This document shows positions 21,801 to 33,800 of a stretch of DNA of 64,000 bases, piece after piece. Both the position numbers and the translations under genes were made by a program. Each line of letters starts with the position of its first letter. Position 1 is the stretch's first letter. Under the pieces are notes generated by a model. The model was not told the origin of the DNA. It did not search any database and worked only from the letters and a program-made list of their open reading frames with translations. The stretch lies in contig NC_087097.1 in the NCBI RefSeq assembly GCF_963855985.1, positions 5,241,001-5,305,000 on the forward strand, in the 5' to 3' direction. This stretch comes from Ostrinia nubilalis. Lineage: Eukaryota; Arthropoda; Insecta; Lepidoptera; Crambidae.

Positions 21801-24800
21801 GCTCCATAATACCTAAGTGAGAAGCCACACGGTGCGGTGCGGCGCCGCACTGCAAACATCACTGTACACATTCTTTTGCCGCATCACAGTACACATGTGG
21901 TATGCGGCGCCGCAATACGGCACCGTCTCGCTCAATCGAAGTGCGGGGTGCCTGCGGTGCGGCACCGGAACGCACCGTTTGGCATATCATTGATTTTTAT
22001 ATGCAGGACGCCGCAGCGATATCGCTCGGGTGCCGCGCCGCCGCCGCAACCGCACCGCACCGTGTGGCTTCTCTAACAAGTCACAATAATTTTACTAAGT
22101 CGATTATTGAAAAATGTTGCTTTAAAGAGCTAAAAACGAAATAACTTCTTGAGAAGGTACACAGGACGATTACGTTAAAATCTAGAATATATCAATTAAA
22201 CAGACCTATTTAAAAAAACACTACCAACCTCTTTGCCTTTCCCACAGTTGTCTAGTATACTCTTGGATGTTCCTCAACAAGGTTGGAGACAGACCACTAT
22301 GATGGAGGTAAGTGCTCAAATTGTTCACACCATAGTCGTACTGGTAAAGTTCTCGAAACTTCGTGTAAACGGCGGTTATGGCCAGGCTTACGAGCCACAA
22401 ATCCATAAGCAGAATAAAGGAGTTAATGAACACCTTGTAGTATGTCTCTTTTATTGTTAGAACCACCACCTATAATAGAGTAATATGATGTTTCAGTAGT
22501 GGCATTTATACGAAAAAATCTATATAAATAAAACTCAAAGGTGACTGAGTGACTGACTGACATAGTGATCTATCAACGCACAGCCCAAACCACTGGACGG
22601 ATCGGGATGAAATTTAGCATGCAGGTAGATGATATGGCGTAGGCATCCGCTAAGAAAGGATTTTACGAAACTCCACCCCTAAGGAGGTAAAACGGGATCC
22701 ACGCGTACGAAGTAGCGGGCGGCCGCTTGTACTCTTGAGACTCAAAAGCTATTATGCCCAAAAAGCAAATAAGATAATAAATAAGAGAAACAATGATTAA
22801 GGCTGAGTTGCACCACCTAACTTTGAGCGTACCTTTAACAGTTAACCGGTGTATTTTGTATGGATTTCGACAGATTTTTGATGTTTGTCAAAGTTAAAGG
22901 AATGAATGATGATGAAGAAAGGATGGTGCAACCCAGCCTAAATATTCTTCGTTAGATAAAGTTATACATTCTCTTGAAAGGTACCTCTGAAATCGATTCG
23001 CTACAGCTCGATTTTGACCATAGCAACTTCGTTACTTAGGCTGAGTTGCACCACCTATCTTTAACAGACACTATAACGATAACCGGTGTGTTTTGTATGG
23101 AGTTTGACAGATTTCTGACGTTTGTAAAAGTCAAAGTAAGATGGTGCAACCCAGCCTTACTACTTAATACTTAAAAGTAACTAACCGTATCCAAAACCGT
23201 GTGAGTTTGCAGTAGAGTGACATACATGAAGGCCACCACATAGTCGTGCTGCCATCGGCGAGGCACGACAAACGATATCTTATACGCGTTGTTCACTTTG
23301 AAGTACATCGACATCCGTGAACATCCTGTAGGTGAAGAAATAAGTGTTTGAACAAGAATACATTTTACTGTAGATAGATCCACTCACAAGGAGACCGACG
23401 ACCTCATAAAAGTAGCAGGAAAGTGCTGGATGCAAGCCGCTACCAACTACCAACCGGGAGATGTGAAAATCAATTTGAAGAGGCCTATGTTCAGCAGCGG
23501 ACATCCTGTGGTTGAAATGGTGATGAATCATTATCATTGATGATGATGAATTCCTTAAAAATTAAGGTATCAGAATATCTTCAAGGCCCTCCAAACAGAA
23601 GACAACATCGCTCGTCACCAATCTGCTTGTGACCACGATTGCAACAACACAGATGAAAAGTCAAACTGTCATCATCATTATCGGTTCATTTAGTCTCCAC
23701 TGCATGAGGGTACCCTTTCCAATATACCGGTGGCAGGTGAAGGATTTGGCATAAGCCTCCAAAACTACATAAGATGCACTGCGTAATAAATGTCGCATTT
23801 GAGTCCCTTCACTCACAGTTTTAATTTGTTTGATAAAATCTTATAAAGTTATCACCGTCATGTCTTTGTTTCACTGATATCCATTCATCGCGGTCTATGC
23901 TCGCATTGTAAGAAGGGGGCAGCTCCAAAATCGGCACCGGAAATGGCTCACCAGGGCCTGAAGAAAATAATTATGACACAGTAAATAATTGATAATTTAG
24001 TGCCTTTGTGATGCGCATTTCAGCATGCGTGCGGGTTTCATTATTTCATACATGTTTTTCCTATTATTCGGGAGTGCGGGCACACAATACGAAATCTTTG
24101 TCCTGCGTGTACGGTGCAACCTGCAACGTGATATGACGTGCCGAAATCCGCAACACAGAAAAAAGAGACTTAATTATTCTATACACCGACTCGTAACATT
24201 AAATACAAAGAAAACAAATAGCAAAATACAATGAAACTCTCCACGATATCTTACTACATTGTTTAAAATTTAATAAAGTCACCTCTACGACAAGCCACGT
24301 AAATCCAGCCGCACACCATAGCGTGAATCAAGAGAATCACGATAATGAACTTCATTAGAATCGGAGTCACTTTACTCTGAAACAAATACGCATCACAGAG
24401 CCAAACAATAAGAATTAGAAACTACATATTCTTGTGCACAAAGTTATTTTAAAATTTATTTATTTAAACACTTTATTGCACACAAAATTCAAAAGACAAC
24501 ATAATTGCCATATGGCCTTATCTTCCAGTCAACCTTTGGGCTAAACAGAAATATAGAGTAGGCGTATTATAGCATGGCGATTTGCATTCATTGGGTTTTG
24601 ACTTGCTACATCGATTATAAACCAAGGGTTTCTCTGACTTATCTCACCATTACACCAATGATTCTGAAGTACCTTCTTAAAATGCTATTTAGCCCTAAAA
24701 CCTAATTAGTTTTCAATTAAATCAGATATTTTGTTAAGTGATTCGTGGCATAAATTGTCTGATTCGTCGTGTATTTCTCATTTGAGGAACTACACCAGTT

Positions 24801-27800
24801 ACAGTGTAACTGAAATTGTCTGTAAAATGTTTCCCAAAACCTTACCACAAACGGAAACAGCCTTTTTCTCCAGTTCAAGACTTCATGGAGCAAGTCGTAA
24901 ATATAAAAAGGCCACAAAACAGCTGCTAAGCAAATTACTGTTCTCGTAACTGCTTTCGTTTATTTTAGTGGCACCTAAAGCTTGCCTAATAAAATAACGA
25001 GAGTTTTTGAATTTATTTTCGAAACTGGGAAAAATCTTTTATTTAAATGCATTATTTGAGAGCTGCCAGACATAGCGTCTGCGGTCAGTGCATAAGAATT
25101 ATAAATGAGAATTCGTACGTTTCTCTCGGTTTATTTTCGGCTTTTGTTTAGCATTCTGCATAATGAAATTGGTGTAGAATTATTGACTTCTATAAAAATG
25201 TGCGGAGACCGGTACTTTTGGAAGGCGTTCATGGGGATACAGATCCGAATCAGATCAGAACGATAATGTGTTGGGATGTTGGAACCATCAGACATTTCTT
25301 CAGACGCCCTCAAAACCCATACCATTATCACACAATAAGACCATTTCAATTTTGAAATTTCATAAGTCTTGAATCAATTATTATTATTATTAAAAGCTCA
25401 CCTTAAAACTGGTGCAGAAATGGACATGAAACTCATACAGCAGCCGAAGTCTCAGCAGCCTGGCAAGTTGGTAGGCCCAGTTGCCGTTGGCCAGGGTTAC
25501 CATGGGCACGATCAGAGATATGGCATCGACGTAGAACCCCCAGTACAGTAGCAACCGATGTGCTAGACGCCTCTTGACGAGAGCATCGCCGACTACCACT
25601 AGCTCTACCTGTAATTCTCGGGAAATATTAAAAACTATTTTAAAAAACGCTATCTGTTGTTCATGTTGTAGAGACTCAGAATCGGCGGTCTGTAATCAAC
25701 TAAGTAGTTATTCTAAAATTATACATACAGGTATAACTATACCATAAACGGATAAAAGGCCAAATGAGATGGGATTTTCAAATGGCGAATCACTACCAAG
25801 ATAAATGAAGAACATTGATAACGAATGTACAGGAAAAACAGAGAGTAAATAATTTTTTGACAACTAATAAAACATACCGTAAAGAACTCCGAAATAATAT
25901 GAGCGAGGTGCAGTATATCAATCGCTGAGAGACTCCAGTAGATGTCCCGCCGTATGTCTTCAGGCACAAAACTGAGCAGGAAAACCAGTACAGCCGAGAC
26001 AAAGGGAGATATCATCCACGCAAGGAACAACCATCTTGTGTACCAGTTCCTGCCGCGAGCTTCTACCGGCTCTTTCATGAACTGCAAGAAATTGAAGTTA
26101 AGGGAACTCTTTCCCATTATTGGCCGCCGTAATTCTAGAAGAGACTCTAGATACGAGGAACGCTGGTTCCAGCCCTGGTCACTGGACTATTGTAGTGAGC
26201 CCACTCGTAGGACAGACTCCATAATGTACAAAAATCATCATGCGTAACATCGGGAAGTCGTCCCAAAACCATTCCATTATCACAATAAGACCGTTTAAAT
26301 TTTGAGATTTCGCAAATCTTGATTCACTTAACTACTCTTGAATTTTATGAATAAAACGAGTGTTATAATAATGAAATATTTAAAGGGGATTAAAACAACA
26401 TAAAACAAAATGATTTACGAGGAAACATCTTGCAAAACAAACCATGAAATGAAAACGAACCATCCATTTCGTTATATTGAAACATTTTAACTGCATCGTT
26501 ACGTTCGTACTTGGCACTTTATATTTTTATAGACGTTTACTTACTGGTAACTTTATCGTTTTGCGTCCTCGCAAGATGTACTCTATGGTGTTGTGAGGAT
26601 TCTCGTGAACTTGTTTTTTGACTGCCATAAAGTCGTATTTTGATTGCCGGTTTCGAGCTATGTTTATTCTTATCTAGAAGAAAATCAATTATTTATGCAT
26701 TAGGAATTTGTACCAAGAAACCATATTTCTCCAAAATACTATGCAGAAATAAATGTCGTGCAAAAGATTTGCAACAACTCTCGAGCCTGAACTGATGTAT
26801 AAATTTTTTTCGAATCTAAAGTTAAATCCTCAGCATGTTGGCACCTAAAGGATCTCCTAAAATACTACATACCTTAACAGCCGTACTGCGGCAAATTTTT
26901 AGATTTATACACATAGTCGTTACCTGATCAGTGATAGTATCTTGGAACTGGCCGATAGTCATCTGCAAGACATCAGCATACCCGTTGGCAACCGCTGATA
27001 CCCGAACAGGACGCGGTTCCGTACCGTCCAGCTGACCGAATATACAGCCCTGTTCAAATTGTAAAAACAAACAAAAATGATCTCAAATATTTAAATCTAA
27101 ATCGCTATTATAAAAACCCGTTATGAGAAAGCAAATAGAATATGCATTAAGTCAAAGTGGATAAACAACAGTGGTAAAAAGAAGCAGCGCAAGAAATACA
27201 TTCACGATTGACTGAGCCTATTTCAAAGATTAACTTTGTCATCTTTGTATTGTAAGGATGTATCATCAGAAATGGTCGCTGTTCAGACTGGTCGGTGGTG
27301 TTGAACTAGTAAGATGGTCTTATAACCTGTGAAATCAGTAAAATCAGCACTTATAAATAAACGAGTACTTAAATACTTATTTGATACAATTTCTGTAAAT
27401 TATTCTAATGCTTACTTTAGTCAGCTCAGCCAACGTCTTCCCATCCTTGCTGATGGTGACCTTTCCTCTATGCACCACAAAGACGTAAGGCAGCAGATCC
27501 ATCTCCCTCATAATCTCCTCGCCTGGTCGCAGGTACGTTTGCAGGCCAGCGCTGGACAGCTGCCTTTCCAGGGGTTCACCTCCCCGGAGTAACGTGTCTA
27601 AGGCTTTAAAGGTTCTAGAAAGAATATATTTTTATAACGACGTACCTATGTAGTACTATAACAGCAGTGGTATTTACATGAAAGTTCGCTATATTAACTA
27701 AAGAACATCCAGCTTGAGGAGTTTGTTAAAATTCAACGTCTACATATTGCCTATCGACAGATAGGATATTCTCGTAAGACAGGGAAAGATGAAACTAAAA

Positions 27801-30800
27801 AAAAATACGTACTTTTTAAATAAATAGTAGCTCAAGTCTTGTCTGAACACTACATGACCGATGCGTTCATTCATCAGATGGTGTATATTTATGCCTTTAT
27901 TTCTGCAACAAAATTGAAGGAGTAAAATTACTACAAAGGTTGGTGTCCATCAGGGAACCAAATCGAGTCCCATTTTAGTCCTAAGATATCAAGGTTCCAT
28001 TAGCGTGGAGCACGGAGCTCTGAGACGAAGCGAAATTTATGAAGTAAAGGAATTCGGCGACCCAATTTACGTGAGACTTTAAATATTAGTCAAGGCACTC
28101 TAAAATACTAGAGGTAGAAACCATTTTCACGTTTATCCTCTGGTTCTGGAGCTAAGGGCTAAAAATTGCAATAGTAAAGGATTGCTAGCATCTTCTAAAA
28201 AAAAATAATTAACTTGATATTTAATTTTATAGTATTGACAGACGTCCTGGTTCTAGGCCTGAGATGGTTATCTCAGTGTGCATGAGAGAGATACGAAATA
28301 ATGTCAAGGAGGACGAAATTGCATCTAATTAAGCCTAGGCGCAGACAGACATAGTGATCTATTTACATGTCATCATCCATCTGTCAATTTACTTTTAATA
28401 ATCATAAAATAAATCACCTTATCCAGTAATATCCAAAATGGGCAACAGCATTATCAATAAGCTTCTGATCAACCCTCTCAGCACTTAGGAACTTCTGCAA
28501 CTGACTGATACCGTGTTGGTAGAGTTTGTTCCCCCTCGCTGCCAGTATCAGAAGGGTTAACGAGTAACACATGACGTACCTGCAACGGAGTTATTTAGTA
28601 TCGCACTAGTATAGTAGATGTGTCATTTGTCAGACGGGCCTTATGTGGGCTTTTGATATTACAGGCATAGCGCCTAACTGAATAGCGTGGTGCAGGAACT
28701 TTCGTCAAAAGTCAGTGAGATATATGATATGTGGTTTAGACACTATCGCAGAACATACTCAGTATGTGCTAATCCTAATGCCCCTATAGAATCGGTATCT
28801 CCATCATCATCATCAATCTATCCTTCAAATAAGGCCTGCATTTACCATACCCACTGTGCTCTTCATCGGCATCATAACAGACGTTATATGCAGCCTTTAC
28901 AGTCTGTAGCCCTATCAGTAATTATGGCGGCTGTCCACATAACTTCTACCATACGAACAAAGATAAGTATCCGCCTGCAATCTACTTCAAAATATTTACG
29001 TCTATAAACGTTGTAAAGAGTGAGACTCACCAAAAGACAATGCCAAGGGTTACCAGTACGAGACCAACGCCGAGATTGCTCCGGTCTATATGGAACTTGC
29101 CGAGGTTCATCCTCATGAGAGCGCTCTGCGCCAGGTTCAGACTCTGAGCGAACAGCTGAAATTAAAAATTAAATTCAATCAAAGTTTTAATGCAAAAACT
29201 TGTAGTAGCTTTGAATGGGACAATGAAGTTGGAATAATATTTATGTTTGTTTTGGAATTCAGAAGAGTTTAAGTTTGGTTTAATATCAATAAATGTCACA
29301 AAATGACGTATGTTCCTGAATTAATTAAGACCTGCTGCGATTAATAACTGCTGCTACTGCTAATAAACGCAGCAGATGACACGCCAAGTATTTATGATGT
29401 GATAATGGCCTTAAAATGACCATAAGTTTCAGTCAAAAACTAAAAATCTTTATCTCTTTTACTGTAGATCTTGTGTATTTTTATGACCAACTTACAAATA
29501 TTTTATCATGCAAAAGTATACTCTACCATAAAGGAATACGGTCCTCACCGTGTGCAGCTGGTCCACTGTAGGATTTTCATCCAGCACCATGTAAGACGGT
29601 AGCCAGCACTCGTTGATGCGCTTCATAGACATGAGGTTGCCTTGGTCGTCAAACGTGAAGTCGATGCAGTGGTTCATGAGGTAGTGGCTCCCACCTAGCA
29701 TCACCAGAGCTATCATCAACTGCCACTTTATTATCTGGAAACAACTTTTAGAATTGGTTTTGGCCAATAAAACATTGATAACGTAAAACAAATACGATGC
29801 ATGAAAGATACGTTTTTTAATCTAGAACTCAACTTGGCTGCCAGTACTTACTGGCCCATTCATCAACTGTCATTTCAATATGTTTTTGGTCAAAATATCT
29901 GCGGTTTTCGATGTTTTTACATTTTCATATTGTTTAAAATACAATATTAAAGTGTAAACGCATCGAAAATTTTATTGTGGATATTTATTCTAAAACTGAA
30001 TTAAATTTGACAGTTGAAATCCGGATTTGGACAAGGATTGATTATGGGAAACGGGCGTAAGTGATAGTAAATCAGGAACATAACATAATTTTGCACTATT
30101 ATACCTAAATGAGAGTCAAGTCCAAAACTTGGAAAGTTGCAAGAATTGTCTCTACTAGCTTAGTTCGTTCGTTCGTTCGTTTCAGCCGAAAGACGTCCAC
30201 TGCTGGACAAAGGCCTCCCACAAGGATTTCCACAAAGACCGGTCCTGCACCGCTCGCATCCAGGCACCTCCCGCGAACTTCACCAGATCGTCGGTCCACC
30301 TAGTGGGAGGCCTGCCCACTCTACGTCTTCCGGCTTCCGGTCTTCCGAGCCGGAATACTAGCTTAGTATTCGTGCTAAAATTTGGTCTAGACTGGGCATG
30401 TTTTATTATGCTTCCGCTTATCATCGTATTTCCAAACACCTATACCTAATGGTTGTGTAACAAACAAAACATAAATAAATACAAACCAAAATATACACGG
30501 TATTCAAAGACGGCAGATCAGCTATATGGTTGAAGAACTCCATCAAAATATACAGATGTGCGAACTTGCAGAATGTATTCATGAACATGGCCTGGGTTTC
30601 GGTTATTTCATACGTGAGGATGATCTTAAAGAACTCTGACCAGGGAACTGCACCGACCACGTCCAGGAAAAAGCCCCTGGTCAAGTAATGTCGAATACAC
30701 ATGCGAGTGTCGTATATGAGAATCCCTTTTTCGTTGTAGTAAGACACCTGAAAGCAAAGACTAATGTATTGAATGTACCTATGTTGTGTTTTTGGCTAAA

Positions 30801-33800
30801 GAATACTGAGGAGAGTTGTGACATTGTCGATGTTTTAGAACTTATTAACTACTAGCGAGCTCGTAACAGTGGGCGTTTTTTAATTCAAGCCTCGAGCTAC
30901 CAGATGCGCGCTGTTGCTAGATGAATAAGGTTTCCAAAAATCGACAATGTCACAACACAACTCTCCTCTGTTACAATTTATTCCTCTTGGTCTCCCCTAC
31001 CTAGTGCAACAATTAACGAGAAATAGATAAAAAAATACTTATTAAAAACTAAACTCCCTCTCTCTCTCCGTCGTTTTTCAATATAAATTAAATATTTAAT
31101 AAATAATAATATCAACACATTATTTATGTGTTAGAACAATTCCTATAACACGCCAATGATACATGCTACTTAGATAATATAATAGTTAACCACAGGTGAA
31201 CTAACTCTAAAGTCTCCAGGCAGACTTCACATCAAAGGGATGGCTATAGCTAGACCTAGATAGTCTGCCTAGTGAAACGATAGCCTAAAGGACGTAGCAC
31301 ACTTATCAACCCGGAGAGGGATCGTATCAACTCGAGGCGGGCAGTATTCGTATGAAACTCCATACTGCAACGCACACTGATCCACACTGTAACAAACGCT
31401 CGCCTCGCGGTTGATAGCGCGCGAATGGCGATGAGAGCTAGCGAAAGGCGACACGGTGTTGATCCCTTTCCGAGTTGATAAGTCTGCTATGACCTTTAAT
31501 CTTGAATATACTCCTGACTAGACAAATTTATCGAGTTAAGTATTCAGACAGCGTTCTCCAAACTGACTATAAGTATTTTAGCTTCGGGGATGATAGTAAT
31601 ACTTGATAAAATTAACGTCTTGAACATCGGTTTAGTAACTATTACTGAACTGAGCACACTAGACTAATAGAATCTCAATTTGACACGTATTTTTGGGATT
31701 TTGTATGAGTATGTAGGTCAATTTGATTTTATTATTTATCTTAGCACTAGTATTATATTATCTGTGTCTTAGCTCACAGAATCCATTTTAGTTTTTCATC
31801 GATAACAATCTTTTACTGGCATATTAGGCACTAGCTTTTGCCCGCGGCTTCACCCGCGTGAAATTTACTTTGTCACAGATCGTCATAAATTATAGCCTAT
31901 ATGTTATTCTGGGTTATAAACAATAATACTGTAAAGTTTCATCAAAATCCGTTCAGTAGTTTTTTGCGTGAAAGAGTAAGAGACTTCCAGACATCCACAC
32001 AAACTTTCGCATTTATAATATTAGTAAGATTATTATAATTATTAATTAAAATGCCTTGATACTTTTATCAAGGAAAGATAGAAAGATAGTTGACTTGATT
32101 AAGAATGTAGATCATTTATACTTACAAACATCTTCAATACAATATCAACAAAAGCAATGGCGTCGCAAAATGCACTTGTGATCATTAATTGTCTTCTATA
32201 TGGCGCTCCACTGCCACCTGAAAGATGACGATAAACGACTATCATCTGAACGTTTATCAGCTCAGAGTTGCACAGCGTGCTATGGCTATGCTCGGTGTTT
32301 CTTTACGAGATCGAATCAGAAATGAAGAGATCCATAAACGAACTAAAGCTGACATAGCCCCACGGATTAGCAAGCTGAAGTGGCAATGGGCAGGGCACAT
32401 AGTACGCAGAACTGACGGCCGATGGGGCAGCAAGGTTCTGCATTGAAGGCCGCGTACCAGAAAACGCAGCGTGGGACGTCCACCCACAAGGTGGACCGAC
32501 GACCTGATAAAGGTAGCAGGAAGGCGCTGGATGCAGGCCGCTACCAACCGTGCGATGTGGAAGTCATTGGGGGAGGCCTATGTTCAGCAGTGGACGTCCT
32601 ATAGATAAAATGATGATTATGATGATCTGAACATAATGTAGGTACCCATACAGCTACATGCCAGATGAAAGTAAAAATTACCTTGTAACGAAGTACTTGC
32701 AATTGACACTATGACTATAAAAGCTCGGAACATCATCCAATAATACATCCAGCTGCAATAAAAACATTTTCTTATGTAAGAACTCATAGAGCGATAACAC
32801 TTAGATATTATTAGTATATGTAGGTGTGTGTTGCCAGTGATGGTATATGGATCTGAGACGTGGTCCCTTACTATGGGCCTCATAAGAAGGCTCAAGGTCA
32901 CCCAAAGAGCGATGGAGCGTGCTATGCTCGGAGTTTCCCTGCGCGATCGAATCAGGAATGAGGAGATCCGTAGGAGAACCAGAGTGACTGACATAACCCG
33001 CAGAATCGCTAAAATCAAGTGGCAGTGTCGTCACCCTGTATTTATTTAAACCCCACTACGTGACTCTACGCAACTTATCTACTTACTCAGAATCGGGATC
33101 CAGCCAGCTGTCAAAATCGAAAGCCGTCAAAGGCGTCCACTCATCACTTTCAACAACAGATTTTCGTCTATCCGTGTTTGGTAGCGACGACGCTCTAGCA
33201 AGGAATATTCTTTTGCGAAGTTTCTTTTGATACTGCCAATTAAAAAAGGGAGTAAGAAAGGAAATTTAAGTCCTAATATCAATGGTGAGAATATGCAATG
33301 GTCATAATATTTTGTGAATCACTATCTGTCACATTCATAAGATCAAAAAATAATCATTTAGCGATAAGTACATAATCGAAATATATGATGTATGTTTTCT
33401 ATATGTATAAAGACTTCTTACGTCTCTATGCTTTTTCACATACGCTTCGAACATTTCTTCAAATAAGGGCCCAAATTCTTTAATGCAATTCTGAAAGTAG
33501 CTCCACTCGTTCGGATATCGTTTGATAATATTGAAGAAATCTTGTATCAGAATGTATATCAACTGGAAAATCATGTCGAGTGTTTATTGAAATAATATTA
33601 GAAGAAACTCATGTACAAATAAGGCCCAGAACACACGGTGAAACGCAATTGCAACGAAACTGCAACTTCTAGTTACTTTTGAGTTGCCATCACACATGAC
33701 GCGACCAGTTTGAAACCGGTTTGAAATGGTCGCGTCATGTGTGGTCAACGGAATCTATGGCAGAAACTTAGATGCAACTCAAAGGTAACTAGAAGTTGCA

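Larger units (their letters stand above)
18852..26081 (-). other. Channel repeat IV (exons 18-27) and C-terminus
   Basis: Residues 1598-2090. S1-S2 are in exon 18, S3-S4 in exon 19 (S4 is the most charged of the gene, ARLLRLRLL), S5 in exon 20. A long extracellular turret spans exons 21-22. The pore region in exons 22-23 reads TLLQTHTVLDT with no filter. S6 is in exon 23, the C-linker in exon 24 (NWLPELAHQAP, a well-conserved CNG signature), and the cNBD in exons 24-27. The cassette (GYFGLIPGMFPN) lacks both Glu and Arg. The tail is Lys-rich. Exons 23 and 24 both use the weak donor GTTGGT. Confidence 0.83.
26545..33232 (-). other. Channel repeat III (exons 7-17)
   Basis: Residues 1069-1597. 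Exon 7 is a linker, S1 is in exon 8, S2 in exon 9, S3 and a poorly charged S4 in exon 10, S5 in exon 11. The pore and S6 start in exon 12 (SALMRMNLGKFHI in place of a filter) and S6 ends in exon 13. The C-linker is in exons 13-15 and the cNBD in exons 15-16, with FGQLDG for FGE and an Arg retained in RPVRV. LINE and MITE copies occupy its introns. Confidence 0.82.

Noticed and set aside
21837..22144. Two + strand ORFs of about 80 codons rich in Arg and Pro
   Set aside because: They fall on a GC-rich palindromic MITE; base composition alone keeps them open.
24717..24949. Exon-like segment on the minus strand (VLWPFYIYDLLHEV) between channel exons 19 and 20
   Set aside because: Its phase does not fit the flanking phase-0 junction, a stop follows the obvious acceptor, and exon 20 joins exon 19 cleanly without it. 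It could be a receptor fragment, but support is too thin.
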